Below, in pieces: positions 35,877 through 44,265 of a stretch of DNA of 64,000 bases. Made by a program: the position numbers and the translations under genes. The stretch's first letter is position 1; each line of letters begins with the position of its first letter. A model generated the notes under the pieces. That model did no database searches. It had not been told where the DNA came from and was given only the letters and a program-made list of their open reading frames with translations. The stretch covers positions 2,536,001-2,600,000 of the forward strand of contig NZ_CP109811.1 in assembly GCF_014856545.2 (NCBI RefSeq), given 5' to 3'. The stretch is from Mesobacillus jeotgali. Its GTDB lineage: Bacteria > Bacillota > Bacilli > Bacillales > Cytobacillaceae.

Positions 35877-35948
35877 ATATTTATTACATTAGTCAAACCA
35901 TCAAAAAAAGACCTGTAATAGAACAGATCTTTTGTGCATTTGCACAAT

Positions 35949-37061
35949 TCATTCCAGCTCATTAATAAGAAACGACAAATACAGGTGAAGCAGATCAGTC
36001 GTTTTACGTGGATCCTTTCCTGTTATTTCCGTGATTTTATCAAGGCGGTATCGAAGCGTGTTCCTGTGAACAAATAACTTCTGTGAAGCTTTATTCATGT
36101 CGCTGTTTGTTTCGATGAGTGCCCTTAAAGATTCAGTCAGCTCCCCCTTTAAATCCTTTTCTTTTAAATTTTTATAGAACGGCTGCAACTCTTCCGTCAG
36201 ACCTTTTTCAGCAGCACTTAAAAGAAATACTGGGAGGTAATAATCTTCATACAAGTAAATCCCATGCTGGGGGATCAATTTCAACCCTGAATTCAGTGTG
36301 AGGACCGCCTCCCTGTAGGAATCTTTGATCCCTGATAATCCTTCATGGTATTGACCAACACCGATTTTCACTTGAATATTATCATTCTCTTTCAAACCTT
36401 TAAGCCATGCTTCTGTTATTTTTCTAATGTAATGATCTATATCGTCTCGAGGAACCACTTTTAAAACAACGATATTGTCATGCTGCATCAAAATTAAATC
36501 ATCTTTTTGCAGCCGGCTTTTTAAATAGCCAAATGTTTTCTTTCTGTCAGAAGTCATAATGACAATCGCTGTCCTCGCTAATTCAAAATCAATACCCAGG
36601 CGCATCGCTCTTTCAAGAAAAAGCGAGTCATGCTTGCCTTCAGAATGGATGATTTGGCTAACGAGCTCCTCTTTCAGTCTTTCATCCCATTGGATTTCAT
36701 TCATCAAAACCGCTTGCTGAAGGCTAAGCTCAGCAGCCATACGAACGAGTTCACCGAAACTCCTTATTTCATCCGGGGAACCAGTTATACCAATAACACC
36801 CATGATTTTGCCATCGAAAAAGATGGGCAGGTTTATTCCTGGACGGACTCCATGGAGCCTTATTGCCTCCTCTTCGGTTATTTCAAAACCCGTGCCTTGT
36901 TTGATTACGATGACCGCGCCCTCATGGACATCATCTATTCTCTTTGGGTCACCTGATCCAATGATTACGCCCTGGTTATCCATTATATTGATATTCTTTC
37001 CGATGATCCCCATCGTCCTGTCTACGATTTCTTGAGCCAGCTCTTTGTTTAATAACTCCAT
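35949..37061 (-). CDS. cdaR: CdaR-family transcriptional regulator
   Basis: A 370-residue sugar-diacid regulator. The N-terminal diacid-recognition domain (about residues 1-135, with GVIIGSGDPKRIDDVHEGA and INLPIFFDGKIMGVIGITG) is followed by a GGDEF-like/PucR-type middle and a C-terminal PucR helix-turn-helix (about residues 315-360, QKLFVHRNTLRYRLDKI). It should activate the permease and glycerate kinase genes just downstream on the same strand (120 bp gap). ATG 37061 is preferred over an upstream TTG because family members begin MELLxxxLAQ. A palindrome TGTGCATTTGCACA lies just behind its stop. Confidence 0.9.
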   Translation of the reverse strand: MELLNKELAQEIVDRTMGIIGKNINIMDNQGVIIGSGDPKRIDDVHEGAVIVIKQGTGFEITEEEAIRLHGVRPGINLPIFFDGKIMGVIGITGSPDEIRSFGELVRMAAELSLQQAVLMNEIQWDERLKEELVSQIIHSEGKHDSLFLERAMRLGIDFELARTAIVIMTSDRKKTFGYLKSRLQKDDLILMQHDNIVVLKVVPRDDIDHYIRKITEAWLKGLKENDNIQVKIGVGQYHEGLSGIKDSYREAVLTLNSGLKLIPQHGIYLYEDYYLPVFLLSAAEKGLTEELQPFYKNLKEKDLKGELTESLRALIETNSDMNKASQKLFVHRNTLRYRLDKITEITGKDPRKTTDLLHLYLSFLINELE

Positions 37062-37133
37062 CTCAAAATCCCTGCCTTGCAAAAATTATACTGCCTTTTA
37101 TTATGGCTGATATCTTGCCGAAACAAAAGTAAA

Positions 37134-37157
37134 GCGTGAGAACCTAAGTCCTCACGC
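37134..37157 (-). terminator. terminator-like hairpin behind the CoA-binding protein gene
   Basis: GCGTGAG (37134-37140) pairs with CTCACGC (37151-37157). It lies 6 bp past the stop codon of the gene at 37163; the following sequence on the minus strand is TTTACTTTTG. Confidence 0.65.
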
Positions 37158-37162
37158 CCATA

Positions 37163-37576
37163 TTATTTCGTTAAAGCATGCTCTACCTTAATGCATCTGT
37201 CCATGATCACGGTATACCCTTTTTCTCTTAGGAAGTTATAGGCCTCCACGTCTTCAAGACCTAGCTGCGCCCAGTAAACATCCGCATCGATTTCGGCGAA
37301 CTCTTCTGCAACCTCCATCAAATACTCTGACCGGCGGAACACATTGACAATATCCACGTGTCCTTCGATTTCTTTAAGCGTTTTAACAGCTTTAACTCCA
37401 AGAACCTCATCAACAGTAGGATTGACAGGGATGATTTCATAGCCTGCTGCCTGCATTGCCTGTGACACCATATAGGAAGTCCGCTGTGGATTATCGCTCA
37501 ATCCAACAACTGCAATCCTTTTTGCCTTCTTAAGGATTTGGCCTATTTCTTCGCGGCTTGGATTTTTAATTGCCAT
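37163..37576 (-). CDS. CoA-binding protein (YneT/YccU-like)
   Basis: A 137-residue single-domain Rossmann-fold CoA-binding protein (CoA_binding_2). Diagnostic parts are RIAVVGLSDNPQRTSY (about residues 20-35), GYEIIPVNPTVDEVLG (about 46-61), VDIVNVFRRSEYL (about 75-87) and the C-terminal GYTVIMDRCIKVEH. Relatives are YneT in B. subtilis, in the plsY-parE neighbourhood, and YccU in E. coli. The physiological role is unknown; CoA or an acyl-CoA probably binds at the GLS loop. ATG with TAGGAG. Confidence 0.9.
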   Translation of the reverse strand: MAIKNPSREEIGQILKKAKRIAVVGLSDNPQRTSYMVSQAMQAAGYEIIPVNPTVDEVLGVKAVKTLKEIEGHVDIVNVFRRSEYLMEVAEEFAEIDADVYWAQLGLEDVEAYNFLREKGYTVIMDRCIKVEHALTK

Positions 37577-37645
37577 ATTATATCACTCCTAAGGAATTAA
37601 TTTGATCCTAACCTTTATTTTATCGTACTATTCTTCAGTCTCAAA

Positions 37646-38944
37646 TCAACTTGCCTTATCAATTCTCTTTTCCTGGTGTAGTGTGAACTGGTCCACGGCT
37701 ACAGCAATCAGCGTGCCAAGAATTAAACCATTATTAAGGATTGAAACCAGGACAGGCGGGATATTGCGAAAAGCCTCGCCCGGAATGAACATTGCCCCTA
37801 CACCGGCCAGAAGGGAGGTCCCAATAACGACCCGAATCCTTTTTTTATCGTTCTCACGATCAAATTCCGAGAATGCGATCCCGGCCATATTTACAAATAT
37901 AACGAAAGTAACGGAGTAACCTACAGGTGCAGGGAGTGCCGCAAACAAGGACATTACATGTGGCAGCATGCTTGCAAGGACGATCAACAATGAACTTATG
38001 ATAAAAGGCAGGATCCTTGTAATACCAGTAGTAGAAATAAATCCTGCTGCCCCAGAGATTGGAACAGACCCAATCGCCGAGAACACTCCTCCAAGCAGCT
38101 GATTGATTCCGGCTGTAAAACCGCTGGCACGATAGCGGAAATCATTAATGTCTGACCCCATATCTTTTAAAACTTGTCCGGTAACCCTTATGCTAGCTAA
38201 CATATTGGTGATCAACAGGAACGTTATAAAAATAGAAGTTACAATTAAACCGGAATCGAAAACAGGCCTGCCGAATGCGAAAACTTCCGGAAGTGCGATC
38301 GTTGCTCCAGTGTATCGTTCGTATGCATTTCCTAGGTCAAAAATTTCAAAAAGCGCCCATCCAGCGCCCAAGCTGATCAAAATGGCATATTGGCTGATCC
38401 ACTTAATATGATGCCTTGTCAGATAGAATGTGATCCCAACCAGAGTAAAGCTGAAGAACGCAATCTGAAGACTGACTTCGCTTTGTCCTCCGCCAAGACC
38501 TGCCATTCCATTCAGGAAGGATCCGCTGAGCTGCATGACAAGCAATAGTAAGTATATTCCGCTGACTACAGGTGTGAATAACACAGCCAGTCTATCGATA
38601 AGTTTAAATAAACTTAATAGGAAGAATACAATACCGCTGATAATCATGGCTCCTTCTAAAGCCTGCAGCGTTTCCATGCTGGAGGCAAACAGTGTCGTGC
38701 TCAATCCTGCATATATAGTAAAAACACCCCACCATAGTCCGGCAGGCCCCTCATTAATTGGCATACGATGCCCGAACAAGGCCTGCAGCAGACTTGAAAT
38801 GCCCAAAACAAACATTGTCCTTTGAACAAGTCCTGTCGTCTCTAAATCATTCAATTGAAATAAATCAGCTATCGCAATCGGTGCAACGATTGAACCAGCA
38901 ATGATAAACGCCATCCACTGTATGGCTGATAATAATGTTTTCAT
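37646..38944 (-). CDS. nucleobase permease (xanthine/uracil family)
   Basis: A 432-residue membrane transporter of the nucleobase:cation symporter 2 family with about thirteen helices. Typical elements are GHRMPINEGPAGLWWG near residue 60, GGVFSAIGSVPISGAAGFISTTG (about 285-307, read in two parts) and a later FGEF-like ISFSEFDRENDKKR region. It imports uracil, xanthine or a related base; the substrate is not determined. ATG 38944 (KTLLSAIQWM) is chosen behind GGGGA; four earlier codons are possible. It stands alone on the strand after the CoA-binding gene. Confidence 0.85.
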   Translation of the reverse strand: MKTLLSAIQWMAFIIAGSIVAPIAIADLFQLNDLETTGLVQRTMFVLGISSLLQALFGHRMPINEGPAGLWWGVFTIYAGLSTTLFASSMETLQALEGAMIISGIVFFLLSLFKLIDRLAVLFTPVVSGIYLLLLVMQLSGSFLNGMAGLGGGQSEVSLQIAFFSFTLVGITFYLTRHHIKWISQYAILISLGAGWALFEIFDLGNAYERYTGATIALPEVFAFGRPVFDSGLIVTSIFITFLLITNMLASIRVTGQVLKDMGSDINDFRYRASGFTAGINQLLGGVFSAIGSVPISGAAGFISTTGITRILPFIISSLLIVLASMLPHVMSLFAALPAPVGYSVTFVIFVNMAGIAFSEFDRENDKKRIRVVIGTSLLAGVGAMFIPGEAFRNIPPVLVSILNNGLILGTLIAVAVDQFTLHQEKRIDKAS

Positions 38945-39084
38945 ATGATTCCCCATCTTCTTAGCATAATAGTAAATAGTGCAATTATATGAATTCTAAT
39001 ACAAACAATGAATCATTTTCATTCATCTTTAATAATATCGTCTATAAGGATAATGTAAATGAGAATGATTTTTTAAACCATTAA

Positions 39085-39112
39085 AAAGGACATCCACGCA
39101 GGATGCCCTTTA
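39085..39112 (-). terminator. rho-independent terminator of the phospholipase-D-like gene
   Basis: AAAGGACATCC pairs with GGATGCCCTTT (one mismatch) around a 5-nt loop, directly behind the stop at 39115, with TTTTTAATGG following on the minus strand. Confidence 0.75.
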
Positions 39113-39114
39113 TG

Positions 39115-40551
39115 TTAATAGCTTGTAAACCATAGTATTCTTTGAATCCAATAGATTATATATTTAAATGGCGTCATCTTATCCTTATTTTCTTCATAAT
39201 CCAGTGTATATTTCACCCGATCGTCATTCCAGATTCTATTGAAATAATGATCAACATCTTTGATGACTTGAGTATCAGAGCCCGCCGCTATCTTGATGTT
39301 GGTTTCAAGGTTTAAATCATCGAGATTCCGTCGTGTAAAGTTGGCGGACCCTCCGAGTATCACACTGTTATTTCCACGGTCAAAAAAAATCATTTTGGTA
39401 TGATATTGCTCCTGGCCAGCATTGTACCATTTAATCTTGATATTATCGCTGCCAAATTTCATTATTTCTTCTGATACCGGAATGTTGGGCAAACCTGATT
39501 TCTGGTTGCCAAATGCATTGGTATTAGGATCAAGTATAATATTGATTTTCGCTCCCCGATCTGCGGCCTTGTCAATCTCGTCGATGACCTTCCTTTCGGC
39601 AAGGTAGAACATGCCTATCCAAATATGATCGCCTTTCCCCGTATTTTTCAACTCGTTCAGGAGATGCTTGAGGATTTTCCCTTCCGTTAAAATCTGGACC
39701 TTAATATCCCCTTTTTCTTTTACAGGTTTGTATTCAGGGAGGTCGCCGCCTCCTGAGAAGTCAATTACTGCCTGCTCAGACTCCAAAATGTCTCCTATGA
39801 TATTTCCGCTCGTTTCAAAGGCGATATTGGAGTGGAAGCCGCTTGCATCATGCGGGTTCGCAGATGCCACGATCGCTGTCTTTTCAGTGACGAACACCTT
39901 CCTGTGATTAGCTTTCAGGTTCAGCAGTTCAAGATAGGAGCGGAGCGTTACGTCAGGTGCATTCTTTGCCATCGGGTTTGGAATCCAGCCTTCCCCCGAT
40001 TGTCCAAACCACTGGAGAAACACACGCCAAAAAGCCGTATATAATGGATTGGAATCCCGTAAAGGATCCAGATTGGTGAAAATAACCTTTATGTCATTTT
40101 CCCGAAGTTCCTTTAAAATACCGGATTTATGGGATCCATAGGTCAAATTAATTTCATCGGTTATGAACACAATCTTAAGGTCTTTATGCTTTTTCTTCTG
40201 GGCTATAAGTTTATCTCCAATAGATTCGCTTATCTCCGGATAGCCCATGTCCTCCTTGTAATAGCCATTGAATAAAAACATATCCAGGACAATGAACTCT
40301 TCCGCTTCTTCAATCCTTTTAATAATCGTATCGAATATTTCATGCTCGTACTTTTTTTCCCCATCCATCCCCTTGTAGGTTAGATCAGATAAAAAGCGGA
40401 CATCCTTGACGTGGTGGACTTTCCCTTCATAGGATAAACCTTCAGGCAGGTCCTTATTTGTTTGGTAGACAGCCGTAGTGATAAGAATTATTGCAAGGAT
40501 CATAAATAACAATAAGGGTTTTCTTTTAAATACATTTTTCCCGATCCTCAT
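39115..40551 (-). CDS. membrane-anchored phospholipase-D-like protein
   Basis: A 478-residue protein of the phospholipase D superfamily. A single N-terminal anchor (about residues 10-28) is followed by two HKD half-sites: NHRKVFVTEKTAIVASANPHD (cut here as NHRKVFVTEK..., about residue 213) and YHTKMIFFDRGNNSVILGGS (about residue 384). In the first motif Lys-x4-Asp is replaced by K-x4-Glu-like spacing, while the second is canonical. Such enzymes act on phospholipids, as in cardiolipin synthase; this one is longer at the N-terminus than ClsA types. The start has AAGGAG upstream. Function is inferred from the domain only. Confidence 0.82.
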   Translation of the reverse strand: MRIGKNVFKRKPLLLFMILAIILITTAVYQTNKDLPEGLSYEGKVHHVKDVRFLSDLTYKGMDGEKKYEHEIFDTIIKRIEEAEEFIVLDMFLFNGYYKEDMGYPEISESIGDKLIAQKKKHKDLKIVFITDEINLTYGSHKSGILKELRENDIKVIFTNLDPLRDSNPLYTAFWRVFLQWFGQSGEGWIPNPMAKNAPDVTLRSYLELLNLKANHRKVFVTEKTAIVASANPHDASGFHSNIAFETSGNIIGDILESEQAVIDFSGGGDLPEYKPVKEKGDIKVQILTEGKILKHLLNELKNTGKGDHIWIGMFYLAERKVIDEIDKAADRGAKINIILDPNTNAFGNQKSGLPNIPVSEEIMKFGSDNIKIKWYNAGQEQYHTKMIFFDRGNNSVILGGSANFTRRNLDDLNLETNIKIAAGSDTQVIKDVDHYFNRIWNDDRVKYTLDYEENKDKMTPFKYIIYWIQRILWFTSY

Positions 40552-40735
40552 TTAGAAGGGCTCCTTAATATCATAGATATACTTACTTATTCACTTATTC
40601 AGCTAGTTATAAACTTAGCCAGCAAGAACTTCAGCCATTAATGAACAAAACAGTTTTTGTTCAAGATTTGCATGGAGTTTTTAAGAGAACATGGTAAAAT
40701 AAAAGAACCTTAAAATCTTAAAAGGAGAAAATTTC

Positions 40736-41320
40736 ATGGCATTAAACGCAATCATCATTATTCTAGCTTACTTGCTGGGATCAATACCCTCTGGTCTCAT
40801 TATCGGAAAAGTGTTTTATGGCAAAGACATCCGTGAACATGGGAGCGGGAATTTAGGCGGTACAAATACATTCCGGACGCTGGGAGTGAAAGCTGGTTTA
40901 GTCGTAAGTATAGCAGATGTCTTGAAAGGGACTCTTGCAGCTAGTCTGCCTTTGCTGCTGAATGCTGATCTCCATATGCTTTTGGTAGGGGTCTTTGCTG
41001 TAATCGGCCATATGTACCCTGTTTTCGCTGGATTCCGTGGAGGTAAAGCGGTCGCTACTTCCGGTGGGGTTTTACTGGCATATATACCGGTACTGTTCTT
41101 ATTCATGCTCATTATTTTTTTCATCAGCTTGTACATAACAAAGTATGTTTCCCTATCATCGATTCTAACCGGTATAGCCGCATTCATTTATTCGCTGTTT
41201 ACCCAGGATCTCCCTTTGATCATAGTTGTCGCTGTCCTGGCCAGCTTTGTCATTTACAGGCATCGTGCTAATCTCGAGAGAATTCGCAATAAAACTGAGC
41301 CGAAAATCAAGTGGCTTTAA
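40736..41320 (+). CDS. plsY: glycerol-3-phosphate acyltransferase PlsY
   Basis: A 194-residue integral membrane enzyme that transfers an acyl group from acyl-phosphate to glycerol-3-phosphate, the first step of phospholipid synthesis. Five membrane helices and the three conserved loops are visible: [12 protein letters not shown] with [17 protein letters not shown] (about residues 14-48), [21 protein letters not shown] (about 91-110, read in parts) and [11 protein letters not shown] near residue 178. ATG with AAAGGAGAA. In B. subtilis plsY (yneS) lies in the same parE region. Confidence 0.96.
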   Translation: MALNAIIIILAYLLGSIPSGLIIGKVFYGKDIREHGSGNLGGTNTFRTLGVKAGLVVSIADVLKGTLAASLPLLLNADLHMLLVGVFAVIGHMYPVFAGFRGGKAVATSGGVLLAYIPVLFLFMLIIFFISLYITKYVSLSSILTGIAAFIYSLFTQDLPLIIVVAVLASFVIYRHRANLERIRNKTEPKIKWL

Positions 41321-41343
41321 AACTTTAGGGAATAAAAATACAG

Positions 41344-41380
41344 GCCGGCAAACCCATTTAATTTGGTTTGCCGGCTTTTT
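41344..41380. terminator. bidirectional terminator between plsY and the RsbR-like gene
   Basis: GCCGGCAAACC (41344-41354) pairs with GGTTTGCCGGC (41365-41375), followed by TTTTTATTTT. It overlaps the stop of the convergent RsbR-like gene. Confidence 0.88.
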
Positions 41381-42218
41381 ATTTTCGGACGATTCCAAAG
41401 GCCTTCAATGCCTGTCCAAGATTGTTATACATTTTTACATTCTCAAAATTGATGCCAAGAGTAACCACTGAATGAGCCAGTTCTGGCCTCATTCCTGTCA
41501 GGTTCACGTCAACTCCTGTCAGTTTAAGACTGTCAATAATTTTAAATAGTTCCTGAGCAACCATCGTATCTACTATGAATACGCCGGACAGGTCTATTAT
41601 CAGGCAATCTACTTCGTTATCCTTTGTTTCTTTAAGCGTGTGTTCCATCAGGATCCTTGCTCTGTGTGTATCTATATCACCAATGATTGGCAGGACGGCC
41701 ACCCCGTCAACAATAGAAATAACAGGAGTGCTCAGCTCATCAATGACCTCCTGCTGTGCCCGAAGCCGCTTATTGGCCTGTCCAGTATATGAATTTGTGA
41801 AAATGAGAATCAGACCGTCAATGAACTCATTTATAAGATTACCCACCCTCAAGCTTTCTCCTGCATTAAGAGTTTTATTTTTATCAGCCATTTCCGAGAG
41901 TTCCTCCCATAATGCACTGCGAATACTATTAAAATGCTGAATGGATTGACTGAGAGAGAGTCCCAAGCGCACTTTTTCTTCACTCAGCCATTTCCCCCAA
42001 ACCTTGATCTTTTCGTCGTCTGATTCCCCGATTAAATGACTTTCAAGCAAATGGATTAATTCCCTTAGTTGTTCTTTATATAAATTAAGTTTGGTTTGGC
42101 TGGTTAATTTAATGAATGCTTCAGGCTGATAATCATCGATTGAATCCAATATATTGATCAGAATTTTTTCTTCTCTGTCAATTAGAAATTCTTTAAATAA
42201 CTGAATCGCTTTATCCAT
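41379..42218 (-). CDS. RsbR-type stressosome protein (STAS domain)
   Basis: A 279-residue RsbR paralogue. The N-terminal half (about residues 1-150) is a helical globin-like sensor without haem-binding residues that I can see. The C-terminal half is a STAS domain (about residues 162-275) with the two phosphorylatable threonines in PIIGDIDTHRA and GVFIVDTMVAQE, matching RsbRA Thr171 and Thr205. It should be part of the stressosome that controls the sigma-B general stress response. ATG with AAGGAG. No rsbS or rsbT is nearby. Confidence 0.9.
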   Translation of the reverse strand: MDKAIQLFKEFLIDREEKILINILDSIDDYQPEAFIKLTSQTKLNLYKEQLRELIHLLESHLIGESDDEKIKVWGKWLSEEKVRLGLSLSQSIQHFNSIRSALWEELSEMADKNKTLNAGESLRVGNLINEFIDGLILIFTNSYTGQANKRLRAQQEVIDELSTPVISIVDGVAVLPIIGDIDTHRARILMEHTLKETKDNEVDCLIIDLSGVFIVDTMVAQELFKIIDSLKLTGVDVNLTGMRPELAHSVVTLGINFENVKMYNNLGQALKAFGIVRK

Positions 42219-42375
42219 CTCATAACTCCTTTTGAACAGTAAGTTCTGTATAAAATATTTTTTGTTCTTTATAAAAAATATAGCGGTTTTGCTGGTATAA
42301 TTTAAATGATTATGTCATATACATTCGAAAGAAATCGAATTAAAGGCTCCCTAATTTAAAGGATGTGAATTCCTG

Positions 42376-43374
42376 ATGAAATTACCCGAAACTATTATGC
42401 TTCAAACTAATCAAGTTCACACTACACCGGAAAAAGAAGTGAACGAAACCAAAGCATTTGCATGCTCTAAACCTTTTCATTTCAGCATAGAAATTGATGC
42501 CCAACAGTCACGATCCCAAGCTTGCCCAACAAGCAAAAAATCTTTCTTGCTTAATAAACTCGCTATATCGAAGGATGATTTGATAATGAATGATTTAGAT
42601 CGAAAAAAAGCAGACCTCGAATGCAAAAGTTTAAAACTTGAACAGGAAATTGTTGAAAAAGAGCAGACTTTAATGATCCTGCAAAAGGCCATCCAAACTG
42701 CCACAGGAGAATATCAAGCTGTTTCTGCAAGCCATTTGGCAGCCGGGTTAGCTCATGAAATAAGAAACCCGCTAACAACGCTTAAGGGATTTATCCAGTT
42801 GCTGAAGCCGGAACTTCAGGCTGTTGGCAAGCAGGAGTTCGCAGACGTAGCTCTTGATGAAATTAACCGTGCAAACAGCTTACTTACTGATTTTCTTTCT
42901 GTTTTAAAACCTGGCTCTTCTGAGAAAGAGAAGCTGTCTATAAACGAGTTGGCATCAAGTATGATCCAGTTGTTTTCAAGCGAGGCGATTTTAAAAGATA
43001 TCGAGATCAGCGGTGAATTTCCTGGACAAGATTTGTATGTATTGGCAGATAAAAATGCACTTAAGCAGGTTCTGGTCAATTTGTTGAAAAATGCAATCGA
43101 GGCTGTTGAAGGAAATCATAATGCAAGGGGTTCTATAAAAATAGTTGTAAGTAAAGATAGAGATTTAGTTGCGGTGAGTGTGATCGATAACGGCAGCGGA
43201 ATTGATGAATATTCCCTAAAGAAGATTTTCTCTCCATTTTACACTACTAAAACAGGTGGAACAGGGATGGGATTGGCAGTCAGCAAGCAAATAATCGAAA
43301 ATCATGGTGGCAAATTGAGTGTTACTACTCAACCCTTTCAAACGATATTCAAAATTTCGCTTCCTGCCGTTTAA
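42376..43374 (+). CDS. cytoplasmic sensor histidine kinase
   Basis: A 332-residue histidine kinase with no membrane segment. The N-terminal 65 residues are divergent; a coiled coil follows (about 66-105). The HisKA domain has the phosphorylated His127 in LAAGLAHEIRNPLTTLKG, and the HATPase domain has NLLKNAIEAV, DNGSGID and KTGGTGMGLAVSKQI. The DHp sequence resembles the sporulation kinases (KinA-KinE type) of Bacillus, so a role in Spo0F phosphorylation is possible but unproven. No response regulator is adjacent, consistent with an orphan sporulation kinase. The start has AAAGGATGTG upstream. Confidence 0.9.
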   Translation: MKLPETIMLQTNQVHTTPEKEVNETKAFACSKPFHFSIEIDAQQSRSQACPTSKKSFLLNKLAISKDDLIMNDLDRKKADLECKSLKLEQEIVEKEQTLMILQKAIQTATGEYQAVSASHLAAGLAHEIRNPLTTLKGFIQLLKPELQAVGKQEFADVALDEINRANSLLTDFLSVLKPGSSEKEKLSINELASSMIQLFSSEAILKDIEISGEFPGQDLYVLADKNALKQVLVNLLKNAIEAVEGNHNARGSIKIVVSKDRDLVAVSVIDNGSGIDEYSLKKIFSPFYTTKTGGTGMGLAVSKQIIENHGGKLSVTTQPFQTIFKISLPAV

Positions 43375-43481
43375 TTTGCCGGACATTGTATTATTCGAAA
43401 AATTGTCATATTGAAAATCGTTCATCTCTTCCTTTGACTGGTAAAATGTAGGTAAGAACAAGAGAAAGAAGGCGGATTGTA

Positions 43482-43670
43482 ATGGAAGAAGTTATTAAGC
43501 AGGCTGAAAGTTTTGTGTTTACAACCACAACCGCTGATGTCACGTCGCCCGATGATTTTATTGTAGAATTTCTTACTGAAAATCCTGCCAACGACAAAAA
43601 TGAACCTTCTGCGATCAAGATAAAGAACATGGATGAACTGCTGGATTTCATGGAGAAAATGGAATGGTAA
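43482..43670 (+). CDS. small acidic hypothetical protein
   Basis: A 62-residue acidic protein I do not recognise: EEVIKQAESFVFTTTTADVTS, then EFLTENPAND and a C-terminal helix MDELLDFMEKMEW. ATG has AAGGCGGAT 8 nt upstream. It may be a short regulator or adaptor. The reading frame and ribosome binding site support it, but there is no family evidence. Confidence 0.5.
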   Translation: MEEVIKQAESFVFTTTTADVTSPDDFIVEFLTENPANDKNEPSAIKIKNMDELLDFMEKMEW

Positions 43671-43756
43671 TCTGATTCACTAAAGCTAATAACTGAGTTA
43701 TAGATTTCCTAATTTGAAAATAGACTAGAAATCCTCCTTACAAAATTAGTTATAAG

Positions 43757-43790
43757 AAAAATGCGATTCCCGAAAGAACCGCATTTTTTT
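43757..43790. terminator. bidirectional terminator
   Basis: AAAATGCGATTC pairs with GAACCGCATTTT (one mismatch), followed by TTTTT on the plus strand. It lies between the small acidic protein and the HesB-like selenoprotein gene (convergent). Confidence 0.8.
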
Positions 43791-43800
43791 TCATTATTGC

Positions 43801-44088
43801 TTACACTTTTAGCAGTTTGAACTTTCCCGTGCCAAAAACATCTTTTACATAATCCAGTTTTGTATCGGTCAAATAAACTGAATCACCTTCATGAATCAGG
43901 ATAGAAACCTCTTCAAATGTAAAAATCTGATCATTTTTTAATGGCTGCTCTTCCAGAGCGACCCGAAGCTGAGGTCCTCCTCAGCCGATTCCCATCGTCA
44001 GTCGGACGTATAGCTTTTCCCCATCCTTGCTCTCTTTGCGTATTGCCTGGTGCAATATTTTAGATGCACTTTCTGTTATTTTGAACAA
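43801..44088 (-). CDS. HesB-like selenoprotein with in-frame UGA (Sec)
   Basis: Reading through TGA at 43981-43983 gives a 95-residue protein of the HesB/IscA-like fold with selenocysteine in YVRLTMGIGUGGPQLRVA. The frame continues intact for 59 more codons, with coding-like sequence (EEQPLKNDQIFTFEEVSI..., ending FGTGKFKLLKV) to TAA at 43801. HesB-like selenoproteins with GUGG-type motifs are an established family in Firmicutes. TTG 44088 is chosen behind GGGGGAGAGGA; longer in-frame starts up to 44172 are possible. An ordinary ORF caller would report only the first part. A GGU-loop hairpin about 17 nt after UGA may be the SECIS. Confidence 0.85.
43981..43983 (-). other. selenocysteine codon (UGA) of the HesB-like gene
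   Basis: TGA on the minus strand inside a conserved GIG-U-GG motif. A loop GGU (43961-43963) in a weak CG/CG plus AG/CU stem lies 17 nt downstream, within the 16-37 nt window known for bacterial SECIS elements. Confidence 0.8.
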
Positions 44089-44265
44089 GTCCTCTCCCCC
44101 TTCCTTAGTCACTTTCTGCCATACCCTTTTTTTAAAAAGATTATCGAATTTTGACAAAATAGTGAATATCATACTGAAATTTATACATTTAACACCATTC
44201 TTATAATATATTATCCTTAGAGGCGAAAAAATAAAAATGCCTCATTCTAATCTGGGGAGATTAAC

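Noticed and set aside
38990..39090. Fur box before the nucleobase permease gene
   Set aside because: TGAATCATTTTCATTCAT and nearby AATGAGAATGATT resemble Fur half-sites, but the spacing does not fit a 7-1-7 box and the gene has no link to iron.
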